Below, one piece after another: positions 27,023-36,420 of a DNA stretch of 64,000 nt (positions within the stretch are counted from its first letter, which is position 1; the number at the start of each line of letters is the position of its first letter). The translations under genes and the position numbers were made by a program. Under the pieces are notes generated by a model. The model saw only the letters and a program-made list of their open reading frames with translations, ran no database searches and was not told the origin of the DNA. Source of the stretch: a bacterium (GTDB lineage: Bacteria > Bacillota > Clostridia > Lachnospirales > Lachnospiraceae); NCBI GenBank assembly GCA_023664305.1, contig JAMPFT010000005.1, positions 1 through 64,000 on the forward strand, written 5' to 3'.

Positions 27023-28168
27023 TTATTCCAAATTGATAACAGGAATGTTAATGTAATAATCTATGGAATCAGTGTTCTCGACCCAAGCACCATTCCAGTA
27101 AATATCATAAGTTCCGTCGTCCAGCAGAACCGCATATATTTCGGTAGATTGTGCTTCAGGTGTCTCCAAATAATCTCTTTCCGGCAAATAGTGCGCCTCA
27201 AGCGTAAAGCAGTAGGAACAGACAAACAAGGAAACAACAAAGGCTAACAGCACCAGGAATAACGGCTTGGATGCCTCGTCAGCGTGAAGAACCAGAGTGG
27301 CACGTTTTGTCAGGTCTTCAGCGCTGCCCACAGCCCGAGGGGTTTCCAGGTAGGAAGGCAGATTGGGCTCGGAAGCTTTATTCTCCGCAGACATCTTGTC
27401 GCCGATGTGCAGCAGAGCGTTATAATAATGGACTTTTGTATCCGGATCCTGATGAGTCACCTTGTGATCAACCTTTACCTCCAGAAGAACATCCAGCTGA
27501 TGGTTCAAAATGTGGCACAGAGGATTCCACCAGTAGATCGCGGTAAGAAGATTCATGCCCTGTTTGATCAGAAAATCGTGGTGCCAGTAGTGGATGGCTT
27601 CATGGTATAAGGTAAAATAAGTTTCCTCCTCAGTCATCTGCAGCCCTGCCGGAAGCAGGATGCGGGGACGGAAAGCACCGCTTTGACGGGGTGTATCCAG
27701 TCCGGGTACTCGGATGATGCGAAAATTCGTTTTGTGACTGTCGCATATCTCATTTAATAAACCTCTATAAAACGGATCATTTGTAACGTCCATACCGTAT
27801 CTGTCTGTAAAATTTCGAAACGTCACATGCGAGAACACGATAGTTACCAATTTGTAAACCGTTCCGCAAATCCAAATGAATCCCAGCAGGAACCATATTG
27901 AAAAATCAATCGGTCCGACAGAGAAGAATGTATGACGAATGACAGTAATGATAACTGACAACGATTTTGGCAGAAGAACGGTTCTTGCAAGCGGTATCTC
28001 AAACGGAAAGATAAACCGCAGGAGAGACAGCAGAATGAGAATCGCCAGCAATTTATCTCCGATTGAAATAAGTATCTTATCGCATTGAAAGCATATGGCA
28101 ATTATTCCGATTAATACGGTGCTCGTTAAGACAGTCATCAGGACGGTAGAAAACGAGTAGTTAATCAT
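27023..28168 (-). CDS. BlaR1/MecR1-like M56 membrane metallopeptidase
   Basis: 381 residues with four N-terminal helices, the zinc-peptidase motif HEAIHYWH (HExxH) near residue 190 with FTLYHEAIH context, and WWNPL downstream, as in peptidase M56. A last helix near 300-325 is followed by only about 50 extracytoplasmic residues. The penicillin-binding sensor domain of true BlaR1 is absent, so the signal is not likely a beta-lactam bound in that way. It presumably cleaves or inactivates the BlaI-like repressor encoded 21 bases upstream. Confidence 0.88.
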   Translation of the reverse strand: MINYSFSTVLMTVLTSTVLIGIIAICFQCDKILISIGDKLLAILILLSLLRFIFPFEIPLARTVLLPKSLSVIITVIRHTFFSVGPIDFSIWFLLGFIWICGTVYKLVTIVFSHVTFRNFTDRYGMDVTNDPFYRGLLNEICDSHKTNFRIIRVPGLDTPRQSGAFRPRILLPAGLQMTEEETYFTLYHEAIHYWHHDFLIKQGMNLLTAIYWWNPLCHILNHQLDVLLEVKVDHKVTHQDPDTKVHYYNALLHIGDKMSAENKASEPNLPSYLETPRAVGSAEDLTKRATLVLHADEASKPLFLVLLAFVVSLFVCSYCFTLEAHYLPERDYLETPEAQSTEIYAVLLDDGTYDIYWNGAWVENTDSIDYYINIPVINLE

Positions 28169-28189
28169 AATTACCTTTTTTGTATGAAT

Positions 28190-28582
28190 TTATAATGAGC
28201 TTTCGTAATCTGCAATAATGTCCTTGAGCTTTGTAAGCTCCTTTTTCATTTTATCCGGCTTCTGTTCTACATGAAGGATAGCAGCACAGATATCGGATTT
28301 GGAAATGACGTTTCTGAAGTTTGCATAGTCGGTAGCAAAGTTATTCAGAATAACTTCTCTGGATGCCTCGGTGGGCCGGTATGTTCTGCTTAATACCTTC
28401 CCGCTGTGTGTCACACCGCAAACCTCTACAAGGTCGTCCTTTAAAAGCTTTCTTAAGACGGCAATCACAGTGCTTTGAGTCAAACCTCTCATCTCGTTTA
28501 CGATGTCGGTAGAAGTCATAGCTTCTTCGGATTTCCACAGTATATTCAGAACGTCAAGCTCCCGCGGATTTAATTGTGCCAT
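28190..28582 (-). CDS. BlaI/MecI/CopY family transcriptional repressor
   Basis: Start ATG 28582 (MAQLNPRELDVLNILW) is chosen by homology and an AGGAGGGG site; the frame upstream is noncoding. The 130-residue protein has the winged helix of the family: TSTDIVNEM, then LTQSTVIAVLRKLLKDDLVE as recognition helix, and a C-terminal dimerisation region. Such repressors bind paired TACA/TGTA half-sites and are released by cleavage by the partner M56 peptidase. Its divergent promoter region is shared with the upstream side of pseC, which could therefore be a target. Confidence 0.9.
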   Translation of the reverse strand: MAQLNPRELDVLNILWKSEEAMTSTDIVNEMRGLTQSTVIAVLRKLLKDDLVEVCGVTHSGKVLSRTYRPTEASREVILNNFATDYANFRNVISKSDICAAILHVEQKPDKMKKELTKLKDIIADYESSL

Positions 28583-28606
28583 GAGTATCCCCTCCTTTAT
28601 TAAGCA

Positions 28607-28636
28607 ATTATATATCAGAATAAACGTACAAGTCAA
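28607..28636 (-). promoter_or_regulatory. Promoter of the BlaI-like operon
   Basis: On the minus strand TTGACT (28636-28631), 18-base spacer, TATAAT (28612-28607), then AAGGAGG (28597-28591) and the start at 28582. Confidence 0.75.
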
Positions 28637-28653
28637 TAGTATTTTCCCTTGTA
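28627..28653. promoter_or_regulatory. Candidate operator dyad TACAAG-N15-CTTGTA
   Basis: TACAAG (28627-28632) and CTTGTA (28648-28653) are perfect inverted half-sites overlapping the -35 box of the BlaI promoter. BlaI-type repressors recognise TACA/TGTA elements, so this may be the autoregulatory site and may also affect pseC. The 15-base gap is wider than in classic operators. Confidence 0.4.
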
Positions 28654-28741
28654 TCGGAAAAGGTTTCCTGTTAAACTGTTATTTAGAGAAAAAAGACAGC
28701 CTGTGTACAGGTGTGTCCGAAGCAGGAAGGCGGATTTGATT

Positions 28742-29935
28742 ATGGAAAAACCGGCAATTGCAGGCGGAATCCCGGTCAGGGAGAACCCGCTGTCTTATGG
28801 CAGACAATATATTGACGAGGAGGATATCCGGGCGGTAACAGAAACCCTGCGGGGGGATTATCTCACCGGCGGTCCAAAGATTGCGGAGCTGGAGCGGCGG
28901 CTCTGCGAGGTGACGGGAGCAAAATATGCGGTTGCCGTATCCAACGGCACGGCAGCGCTTCACCTTGCGGCGCTTACCGCCGGTTTCGGGGAGGGGGATG
29001 AGGTGATTGTCAGCTCTATCACCTTTGCGGCCTCCGCAAACTGCGTGCTTTACTGCGGCGCAAAGCCGGTTTTTGCGGATATCCGGCCAGACACTTATAA
29101 TATCGATCCTGATTCTGTCAGAAAGCTGATTACACCGCGTACCAAAGGAATTATCGCGGTAGATTTTACGGGACAGGCGGTGGAACACGACGCGCTGGAG
29201 GCAATCTGCAGGGAGCATAATCTGGTGCTGATCGAAGATGCCGCTCATGCCATCGGTACAAAGTATGAGGGGCAGCCGGTGGGCAGTATCGCGGATATGA
29301 CCTGTTTCAGCTTTCACCCGGTTAAGACGGTCACAGGCGGCGAGGGAGGCGCAGTCACTACAAATAACGAAAAAATGTACCGCAGACTGCTGCGCCTGCG
29401 TACCCACGGAATCACGCGTGACCGGGAGGAGATGGTTCATCCCACGGATGCGGGATGGTATAACGAGCAGGTTGAGCTTGGCTATAATTATCGGATCACA
29501 GATTTTCAGGCGGCGCTTCTGTTAAGTCAGCTGAATAAGCTGCCTCGGTTTGCGGCTCGCAGAAAAGAACTGGTAGAAAAATATAATCAGGTCTTTTCCG
29601 AAATACCTGAGCTGTTCGTTCAGAAAGAGATTCCGGAATCCGATACTACGAGACATCTGTATATTCTGCGGATTAAACTGGAGAAGCTGACCTGTGACAG
29701 AAGGCAGTTTTTCGACGCACTATGCGCGGAGGGAATCTGTCCGCAGGTTCATTATCTGCCGGTGTATTGGCATTCCTATTATGAAAAGCTGGGATACGAA
29801 AAAGGGCTTTGCCCCCAGGCGGAAAGGTATTATGAAGAGGTGTTGAGCATTCCTTTGTATTACGCGCTGACAGATGCGGATGCGGAGGATGTGATACATG
29901 CGGTAAGGAAAATTGTGGAATATTATCGAAGGTAA
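28742..29935 (+). CDS. pseC: UDP-4-amino-4,6-dideoxy-N-acetyl-L-altrosamine transaminase, PseC
   Basis: Start ATG 28742 (MEKPAIAGGIPVRENPL) with GGAAGGCGG upstream is preferred over the frame opening at 28649. The 397-residue PLP enzyme of the DegT/DnrJ/EryC1 group carries out the second step of pseudaminic acid synthesis. Visible are SNGTAALHLAAL, the IEDAAHAIG aspartate, and the PLP lysine in SFHPVKTVTGGEGG. The opening SYGRQYIDEEDI and FTGQAVEHD are characteristic of PseC. Separated from pseB by the divergent BlaI/BlaR1 locus. Confidence 0.93.
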   Translation: MEKPAIAGGIPVRENPLSYGRQYIDEEDIRAVTETLRGDYLTGGPKIAELERRLCEVTGAKYAVAVSNGTAALHLAALTAGFGEGDEVIVSSITFAASANCVLYCGAKPVFADIRPDTYNIDPDSVRKLITPRTKGIIAVDFTGQAVEHDALEAICREHNLVLIEDAAHAIGTKYEGQPVGSIADMTCFSFHPVKTVTGGEGGAVTTNNEKMYRRLLRLRTHGITRDREEMVHPTDAGWYNEQVELGYNYRITDFQAALLLSQLNKLPRFAARRKELVEKYNQVFSEIPELFVQKEIPESDTTRHLYILRIKLEKLTCDRRQFFDALCAEGICPQVHYLPVYWHSYYEKLGYEKGLCPQAERYYEEVLSIPLYYALTDADAEDVIHAVRKIVEYYRR

Positions 29936-30095
29936 TTCCTTTTATTAAGCGGAATCCGGACGCAGAGTTTGGTGTTTTTCGCTCTACAGCAGGTCAAGGT
30001 TTTCTGCGGGAAAGGCTGGAAATCATTCTGAAAGAGGTAATCTGCAATATATGATTTTGCGCTGGAGTACCATTATGAGAGCTACTGGCGTTGAG

Positions 30096-31700
30096 CTATT
30101 TTTTGGCTACGGGAAAGCGTTTCGCCAGCCATTGCAGTAAAACTCGGATGCCTCGGGCGGAAAAAGGAAGCATCATAAGGCCGTAAAGAAGAATATAGCG
30201 GGAGTTGGCTTCCCAGAAGGTGTGGAAAAGGAAACCGCCCAGAACGCCGATCAGACCTGTCCATACCGGAAGATCTGACAACGGGTCCTGTGGCTGTGTT
30301 GCAGCGACGCCCGCATCGCGTCGAAAATGCCGGTATTGAAACAGGCAGAAGGACAGGAATCCGAGATAAAGAATGTTTTGATAGAGATTGCTGTATTCAA
30401 TAAAAGGGCGGCTGTAGGTTCCTTCGTACAGTTCCACGAAGAAACGGGCTCTTGGTTTTTCTCCCTCATAGGTGGCAAGAGTGGCCTGCCTGGAGGCGTA
30501 GGTGCCGTCCGCCCACTGGGACAGATGTTTTTTCAGGTAAAAGGAGACGGCATATCCGGGATTTTCCCGAAAAGTTTCCAGGCGTTCACGAATAGCCTGA
30601 CGGCTGGCGAAAGCTGTTGCTTCCTGATCCATACCGGTTTCGGCGTAGGTGTTGAAATTAAAGCCGTTGTACCAGCCGCCGCAGCGCGTGCCGGGTACAT
30701 CCTGCATTCCCATGGCAAGATAGGAAATTGCGGGAACGCCGGGATCCAGTTTGCTGCAAGCCCGCAGCTCATAATACTTTTGAATACCCGGAAGGATCAG
30801 AAAAGAGCAGAAGGCGCATAACAGACAGAACAGCAACAGTCTAAGTTTCAAATCCCGCAGATACTGCAGAAAGACTACAATAAGAACCGCGATGACAAAG
30901 ATCAGATTATTCTTACGCAGGGCAACGCCGAGAGAAAGCGCCGCAATACTGCACAGGCCGAATGGGAGGTTCCGGCGCGACCCCGGAGACTGCAGAAACC
31001 GAAAGAGGAAGTAGAGCCCTGCACTGATACAGGTAAAGGAGGGAACTTCCCCATATACAAACGAGGTGTACATTATAAAAGGAAGATGCATGGCGGCCAG
31101 AACCAGATAGCAGCAATCTGTCTGTTCATCTTTCCAGAGCAGTTTAACAGTCTTTAACTGAAAGAAGAGAATGAAACAGGACAGAAGAACATTGACGATT
31201 TTAATAAAGTGGAAGGCGACAAAGTCTGTCGGAAGCACTTTCCAGAGCCGGACCAGAAGCTCGTAAAAGGCGGTCAGCCCCACCTGCTGGGGGTAATAGG
31301 ACAAATAGGAGGCGTTCGGGGAAATGACGGCGGTGTTTCCGCCAGCCAGTTCTTCCGCAGTTAGATACACGGACATGGAATCGGCAGCGGGCACTGTTTT
31401 GCCAAAGAGAATCAGTATGAAACCGACCGCAGCGTACCAAAGCGCTACAATAATGAAGAGGCGTCGGGGGTGTAGCTCTTTTCTGTGAAAAATCCAAAGA
31501 AACAGGATTCCCGGAAGAATCAGTCCAAGCAGATTCCAAAGGGGATTATCCAAGCGAAACAGAACCGTTTGGGAGGCCATATCGGTGCTGTATGCAGTGG
31601 TAAGGAAGCCGCCTGCAAAAAGGAAGGCGGACAAAGCCAGGCAAAGCACTGCGGCGCAGCAGTGGCAAAAGATATAAAAGCGGCGGAAAAAAGAATGCAT
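30096..31700 (-). CDS. Multi-spanning glycosyltransferase, GT39/GT-C-like
   Basis: A 534-residue protein on the minus strand, with ATG at 31700 after AGGAGGAC. About eleven helices are visible. The first large outer loop contains PAADSMSVYLTAEEL and the conserved YYPQQVGLTAFYELL, typical of bacterial PMT/GT39-like transferases that use polyprenyl-phosphate sugars. A later soluble loop carries MGMQDVPGTRCGGWYNGFN. Likely adds a sugar outside the membrane; acceptor unknown. Divergent from the GT2 gene at 31903, which could supply its lipid-linked donor. Confidence 0.78.
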   Translation of the reverse strand: MHSFFRRFYIFCHCCAAVLCLALSAFLFAGGFLTTAYSTDMASQTVLFRLDNPLWNLLGLILPGILFLWIFHRKELHPRRLFIIVALWYAAVGFILILFGKTVPAADSMSVYLTAEELAGGNTAVISPNASYLSYYPQQVGLTAFYELLVRLWKVLPTDFVAFHFIKIVNVLLSCFILFFQLKTVKLLWKDEQTDCCYLVLAAMHLPFIMYTSFVYGEVPSFTCISAGLYFLFRFLQSPGSRRNLPFGLCSIAALSLGVALRKNNLIFVIAVLIVVFLQYLRDLKLRLLLFCLLCAFCSFLILPGIQKYYELRACSKLDPGVPAISYLAMGMQDVPGTRCGGWYNGFNFNTYAETGMDQEATAFASRQAIRERLETFRENPGYAVSFYLKKHLSQWADGTYASRQATLATYEGEKPRARFFVELYEGTYSRPFIEYSNLYQNILYLGFLSFCLFQYRHFRRDAGVAATQPQDPLSDLPVWTGLIGVLGGFLFHTFWEANSRYILLYGLMMLPFSARGIRVLLQWLAKRFPVAKK

Positions 31701-31902
31701 GAAAAGTCCTCCTGTGACGGTGGTTTCCCGCCGATTTGGGACAGACGGGAAGTTAATAAGATTATAACATATATATTTTAAGAAAAACAGTGGTTGAGGA
31801 GAACCGTTCGTGGTAAAATAAATTATAATTGGCGTGAATGAAGCGAATAGTGATGAGAATCAGCGCGAATCACAGATGAGAGAACCGGGAGGTGGTGCCG
31901 AA

Positions 31903-32853
31903 GTGGACAAAATAGCTGTATTGATTCCCTGCTATAATGAAGAGCAGACGATAGAAAAGGTGGTCGGCGATGTAAAAAAAGCATTGCCGGACGCGTCAGT
32001 TTATGTCTATGACAATAATTCCACGGACAGAACGGCTGAACTTGCATCCGGGGCGGGAGCTATTGTGCGCCGGGAATACAGGCGGGGCAAGGGAAATGTG
32101 ATCCGCAGGATGTTCCGTGAGATTGACGCGGAGTGTTATCTTATGATCGATGGAGACGACACATATCCGCTGGAGAGCGCCCCGGAGCTTGTAGGCAGAG
32201 TGCTTGAACATAACGCCGATATGGTGGTGGGAGACAGGCTCTCCTCCACATATTTTACGGAGAATAAGCGGCCTTTTCATAATTTTGGGAACAGCCTGAT
32301 GCGAACCGGCATCAACAGACTGTTTTACACGGATATCAAGGATATCATGACGGGTTACAGGGCGTTCAGTTATGAATTTGTAAAAACATTTCCCGTTTTC
32401 TCCGCGGGCTTCGAGATTGAGACGGAGATGACGATTCATGCGGTAAATTACAATATGCAGGTCGAAAATGTAGTGGTAGAATACAGAGACAGACCGGAGG
32501 GGAGCGTTTCCAAGCTTAACACCTATCGGGATGGAATGCGGGTAATTCATAAGATGCTGCAGCTTTATAAAAATTACAGGCCGCTTCAGTTTTTCGGCGG
32601 ACTGTGCCTTTTTTTGATGCTGGCGGCGTTTCTCATGATGCTGCCGATTTTGAAAGTGTATTTTGACACGGGGCTTGTGCCGCGTTTCCCGACCCTGATT
32701 GTCTGCGGGTTTATGGCGCTGGCGGGGCTGCAGTCCTTTTTTGCGGGGATGATCCTGCAGGTTATAAACGCGAAGGACAGGCGTGATTTTGAGTACAGGC
32801 TGGGAAGGATCAACGCCCAAAAACGGCAAAAGAAGGAAATGAACAAAGTATGA
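31903..32853 (+). CDS. Polyprenyl-phosphate glycosyltransferase, GT2 DPM1-like
   Basis: GTG at 31903 is preferred, with GGGAGGT 9 bases upstream and the catalytic domain starting at once (DKIAVLIPCYNEEQTI); an ATG-less longer frame from 31834 is open. About 316 residues. GT2 motifs YDNNSTDRT, DGDDTYP and VVGDRL are visible, then two C-terminal helices. Enzymes of this shape transfer a sugar from a nucleotide donor to undecaprenyl or dolichyl phosphate. Overlaps the next gene by 4 bases (ATGA), so the pair is translationally coupled. Confidence 0.85.
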   Translation: MDKIAVLIPCYNEEQTIEKVVGDVKKALPDASVYVYDNNSTDRTAELASGAGAIVRREYRRGKGNVIRRMFREIDAECYLMIDGDDTYPLESAPELVGRVLEHNADMVVGDRLSSTYFTENKRPFHNFGNSLMRTGINRLFYTDIKDIMTGYRAFSYEFVKTFPVFSAGFEIETEMTIHAVNYNMQVENVVVEYRDRPEGSVSKLNTYRDGMRVIHKMLQLYKNYRPLQFFGGLCLFLMLAAFLMMLPILKVYFDTGLVPRFPTLIVCGFMALAGLQSFFAGMILQVINAKDRRDFEYRLGRINAQKRQKKEMNKV

Positions 32854-34589
32854 AGGGCGAAGGGCTTTTGTCGAAAAAAATCGCATATCCGTTGTTTGCG
32901 GCCATAGGTGTTTTGTTTTTGTTCTTTTCCCTGACAGAGCGAAAGCTGGCGGAGGAAGGTAATATTGTTTGGACAAGTTCTTATACCCTAAGGACTCTGG
33001 CAATCAGCCTCATCGCCGGATTGCTGCTGGGAGCGGCAGTCTGCCGGGGACTATACCGAATGGCGGGAAAAGCTGCCGATACTCAAAGGGCGAAAAAAGA
33101 CGGGCAGGAAGAAGAGAGAAAAGAACAGAGAAGCTGGGCGGATGCCGCGAGGCAGTGGCATGACATACCGCCGGGTAAAGCTTATACCGTAAGTCTTATT
33201 TTGATCCTTGCAGCATGGGTACCGTGCTATCTGGCTTATTATCCGGGAATCTGTGCCTATGATATGCCGGTTCAGACGGGACAGCTCCTGACTGCAGAGT
33301 TCAATGAGCACCATCCGATTGCGCATACGCTCTTGATTGGACTGGCCATGAAACTGGGAGACAGGCTTTTTCAAAGCGTCAATACGGGGATCGGGCTTTT
33401 GACCTTTTTGCAAATGCTGTTTTTGGCGGCTGTTTTCGCGTATGCAATCGTGCTTCTGAAAAAAAGAGGTCTCGGCATTGGCTTTATGGTTGTCGCTCAG
33501 ATATACTGTATGTTGTATCCGTTTCACTTTTATATGGGGGTCAGTCTGACAAAGGATACGATATTTACAGGATTCTTTATGCTACAACTGATGAGTCTGG
33601 CAGAGCTTTCTGCAGGAGAGGACAATGGGCGCGGAATACCAATTCTTTTCTTTTTGAGCTCTGTAGGAATGGTATTGTTTCGAAATAACGGAAAGTATGC
33701 TCTTCTGGCGTTGCTGTTTGTATTTTTTTTGACGGTGATATTCTGCAGGAAGGGAAGACGGAGGACAGGAAAGCTTTTTGTGCTTGGAATGTGTGCATTC
33801 CTGACAGGCATTTTTGCGCTGAAGCTGTTGTCGGCGGCCACAGAGGCGGTGCAGGGCGATAAAAGAGAGATGCTCAGCATGCCGATCCAGCAGCTTGCGA
33901 GGGTTATGATATATCATGGCGGCGTCGGCGTGCAGCCGGAGGACGATAACACGCTTGAGGATGCGCAGAAGGCATTGATAAACGAATTTATACTGAATGA
34001 AGCGTACCGCGAATATGACGCACATATCTCGGATCCGGTAAAACGTCATACCAATACCTATGTAGTGAGATACCGAACTGTTGATTTTATGAGGGTTTAC
34101 CTACAGCTGCTCAAAAAGTATCCCGGCGATTTTGTGAACGCAGTACTGGAGCTTAACGCCGGTTATCTTTCTCCGTGGGATGTAAGCCACGCTCATGTAA
34201 ATGAGGTAGAGGGCGTAAAGGGCAAGGGATATGTCCAAACCAGATGGGATGAACAGACGCTGCAGGAAAGAGGAATATACAAAGACTCTCTTTGGAGCGG
34301 ATTGCATGAGCGGCTGGAGAAATGGGCGGATGAAAACGCTTATTTGAAGCTGCCAATTCTGAAATATTTGTTTGTACCGGGAGTCTGGCTTTGGCTTTAT
34401 CTGTTGCTTTTTGGTTTTCTGCTGCTGCGGCGGGAGTTTGCGGCATGTCTGCCTTTGGCCCTTGTGGCGGGATATTATGTGACATTGTTTCTGGGTCCGA
34501 CGGTGCAGCTAAGATATATTTATCCTGTCATGGCGGCATTCCCGTTTTTGGCTTTACTTCTGTTAAAACGGGAAAGAGAAGAAGCCTGA
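32850..34589 (+). CDS. DUF6020-like integral membrane protein
   Basis: A 579-residue protein with about twelve helices. The outer loop PCYLAYYPGICAYDMP followed by EFNEHHPIAHTLLIG is the signature of the DUF6020 group, found with polyprenyl-phosphate GT2 genes in Clostridia; GT-C fold is likely. A charged insert near residues 75-100 (KKDGQEEERKEQR) is cytoplasmic. Coupled by ATGA overlap with the GT2 gene, which suggests it uses the lipid-linked sugar made by that enzyme. Confidence 0.75.
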   Translation: MKGEGLLSKKIAYPLFAAIGVLFLFFSLTERKLAEEGNIVWTSSYTLRTLAISLIAGLLLGAAVCRGLYRMAGKAADTQRAKKDGQEEERKEQRSWADAARQWHDIPPGKAYTVSLILILAAWVPCYLAYYPGICAYDMPVQTGQLLTAEFNEHHPIAHTLLIGLAMKLGDRLFQSVNTGIGLLTFLQMLFLAAVFAYAIVLLKKRGLGIGFMVVAQIYCMLYPFHFYMGVSLTKDTIFTGFFMLQLMSLAELSAGEDNGRGIPILFFLSSVGMVLFRNNGKYALLALLFVFFLTVIFCRKGRRRTGKLFVLGMCAFLTGIFALKLLSAATEAVQGDKREMLSMPIQQLARVMIYHGGVGVQPEDDNTLEDAQKALINEFILNEAYREYDAHISDPVKRHTNTYVVRYRTVDFMRVYLQLLKKYPGDFVNAVLELNAGYLSPWDVSHAHVNEVEGVKGKGYVQTRWDEQTLQERGIYKDSLWSGLHERLEKWADENAYLKLPILKYLFVPGVWLWLYLLLFGFLLLRREFAACLPLALVAGYYVTLFLGPTVQLRYIYPVMAAFPFLALLLLKREREEA

Positions 34590-34655
34590 TCCTTCGAATG
34601 CTTATCATGCTGCATTCGGAAACAGAAACAATTCATGAAAGGAACGGATACATCG

Positions 34656-35189
34656 ATGAAGGATTACACGGACCGGGAAACCGGCATTTATCTGCGCCTC
34701 ATGACGTATGAGGATACGGATTCCATTGTGGACTGGCGGAACAGCGACGCTGTGAGAAAGCGATTTATCTATCAGGAGCTTTTCACCAGAGAAGGGCATG
34801 AGAACTGGATCAGGACCATGGTGGAAACGGGGCGTGTGGTGCAGATGATGATCTGCAGCCTGGAATCGGACGCGCCGCTGGGAACTGTATATATCAGGGA
34901 TATCGACAGACAACATAACAAGGCGGAGTACGGTATCTTTATCGGAGAGCCTCAGGCCAGAGGCTGGGGGATCGGCACGGCGGCGGCCAGACTTATGCTG
35001 AAATACTGTTTTGAAGAGGAAAAACTGCACAGGGTATTCCTGCGTGTCTTCGCAGATAATCTGCAGGCCGTCCGCAGTTATGAAAAGGCGGGCTTTCAAA
35101 AGGAGGGGCTGCTTCGGGACGATGTCTGTATAGAAGGACGGTATTATGATATTGTATGGATGGCGGCGGTCAACCCGGAGAATTGCTGA
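34656..35189 (+). CDS. GNAT family N-acetyltransferase
   Basis: About 177 residues with a GNAT fold: N-terminal LRLMTYEDTDSIVDWRN, the acetyl-CoA loop EPQARGWGIGTAA, and the C-terminal FADNLQAVRSYEKAGFQ. Start at 34656 or 34635; both are in frame, with AAAGGAA best placed for 34656. The WRN box and length are shared with enzymes that acetylate amino-sugar nucleotides. It could acetylate dTDP-4-amino-4,6-dideoxygalactose made by WecE, since PseH is encoded elsewhere; this is inference. It could also be a RimJ/RimL-type protein acetyltransferase. Confidence 0.75.
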   Translation: MKDYTDRETGIYLRLMTYEDTDSIVDWRNSDAVRKRFIYQELFTREGHENWIRTMVETGRVVQMMICSLESDAPLGTVYIRDIDRQHNKAEYGIFIGEPQARGWGIGTAAARLMLKYCFEEEKLHRVFLRVFADNLQAVRSYEKAGFQKEGLLRDDVCIEGRYYDIVWMAAVNPENC

Positions 35190-35333
35190 GGGCCTGCGAT
35201 GCCGATGTGTGTCACGGGAGAAGAGATTTCCCGCCCGTAATTTACATTTGTGTCGGGTTTTGACTACATGGAAGCGGAGCCTGATACGGAAATATGCGCT
35301 CCGGTTTTCGGACTGCGCGGAATGGAGAATGAT

Positions 35334-36338
35334 ATGAAAAAGATTACGTTTGTGATTCCCTGTTACCGTTCGGAGCATACGCTGCCCCGTGTGGTAGAAG
35401 AGATTCGGGAAAAGATGAAGGATATGGAGCGATATGACTATAATATTCTCCTGGTCAACGACTGTTCTCCGGACGGCACGGCGGAAACGATCCGAAATCT
35501 GTGCGGCAGATATGAGAATGTCAAAGGTGTCAGCTTTGCAAAGAATTTCGGGCAGCACGCCGCTCTTATGGCTGGACTTCGGCATTCGGACGGGGATTAT
35601 GTGGTCTGTCTGGACGACGACGGCCAGACGCCCGCGGATGAGGCGGATAAGCTGATCGCAAAGTTGGAGGAGGGATATGACGCCGTCTATGCGAAATATG
35701 AGCATAAACAGCATTCTCTTTTCCGCAATCTGGGCAGCAAGGTGAATGAATACATGACCAGAATTATGCTCGGGAAGCCGGCAGCTCTCTATCTTTCCAG
35801 CTATTTTGCGGTAAAGCGTTTTGTGGTGGAGGATATGATCCGATATGAAAACTCTTACCCTTATGTGATCGGACTTGTTTTGCGCGCTACCGGCAACATC
35901 GCCAATGTCACGGTTAATCACAGGGAGCGAGAGGAAGGGACGTCCGGTTACACGCTGAAAAAACTGCTCGGTCTGTGGTTTAACGGATTTACGGCATTCT
36001 CGGTGAAGCCTCTTCGGATCGCCACAGGTCTGGGGGCATTCAGCGCTTTAGTCGGCTTTCTGTACGGTATCTACACGGTTGTCAAGCGGATTCTGAACCC
36101 TGATGTGCCGGTGGGATTCAGTTCTACCATGGCGGCTATCGTGTTCTTTGGCGGAATGATCATGGTGCTGTTGGGAATGATCGGGGAGTATATCGGACGG
36201 ATTTACATCAGCCTGAATAATTCTCCCCAGTATGTGATCCGGGAGACGATGAATATCGGTTCAAAGAAGGATGAAGAGCGAGCGGAACAAAGGGAAAAAA
36301 CCGAAGCGCAAAAAGAAGGGCGGCCGCCGGAGGAATGA
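35334..36338 (+). CDS. Undecaprenyl-phosphate glycosyltransferase, GT2 ArnC/GtrB-like
   Basis: ATG at 35334 with GGAGA just upstream is preferred over 35322 and 35250. The 334-residue protein has the ArnC-like motifs VNDCSPDGT, FAKNFGQHAALMAGL, CLDDDGQTP and the acceptor-loop region, then two helices and a short tail (GEYIGRIY). It should load a sugar, for example an amino-deoxy sugar, onto undecaprenyl phosphate at the inner face. The C-terminus beyond 300 is strongly charged (EERAEQREKTEAQKE). Third of four such enzymes in the window. Confidence 0.88.
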   Translation: MKKITFVIPCYRSEHTLPRVVEEIREKMKDMERYDYNILLVNDCSPDGTAETIRNLCGRYENVKGVSFAKNFGQHAALMAGLRHSDGDYVVCLDDDGQTPADEADKLIAKLEEGYDAVYAKYEHKQHSLFRNLGSKVNEYMTRIMLGKPAALYLSSYFAVKRFVVEDMIRYENSYPYVIGLVLRATGNIANVTVNHREREEGTSGYTLKKLLGLWFNGFTAFSVKPLRIATGLGAFSALVGFLYGIYTVVKRILNPDVPVGFSSTMAAIVFFGGMIMVLLGMIGEYIGRIYISLNNSPQYVIRETMNIGSKKDEERAEQREKTEAQKEGRPPEE

Positions 36339-36420
36339 CGGGGAGGAATGCTGCGGTAATACGGAATCCGACAGAAGAGAAGGCTATGAACGGTCGAAAT
36401 TCAATGCTGCAGGAAAGAAA

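Noticed and set aside
26711-28582. Beta-lactam resistance operon
   Set aside because: No beta-lactamase or penicillin-binding gene is present and the M56 protein lacks the sensor domain of BlaR1.
31814-31829. Promoter for the GT2 gene at 31903
   Set aside because: TAAAAT and TATAAT-like boxes exist, but no -35 box lies at a proper distance.
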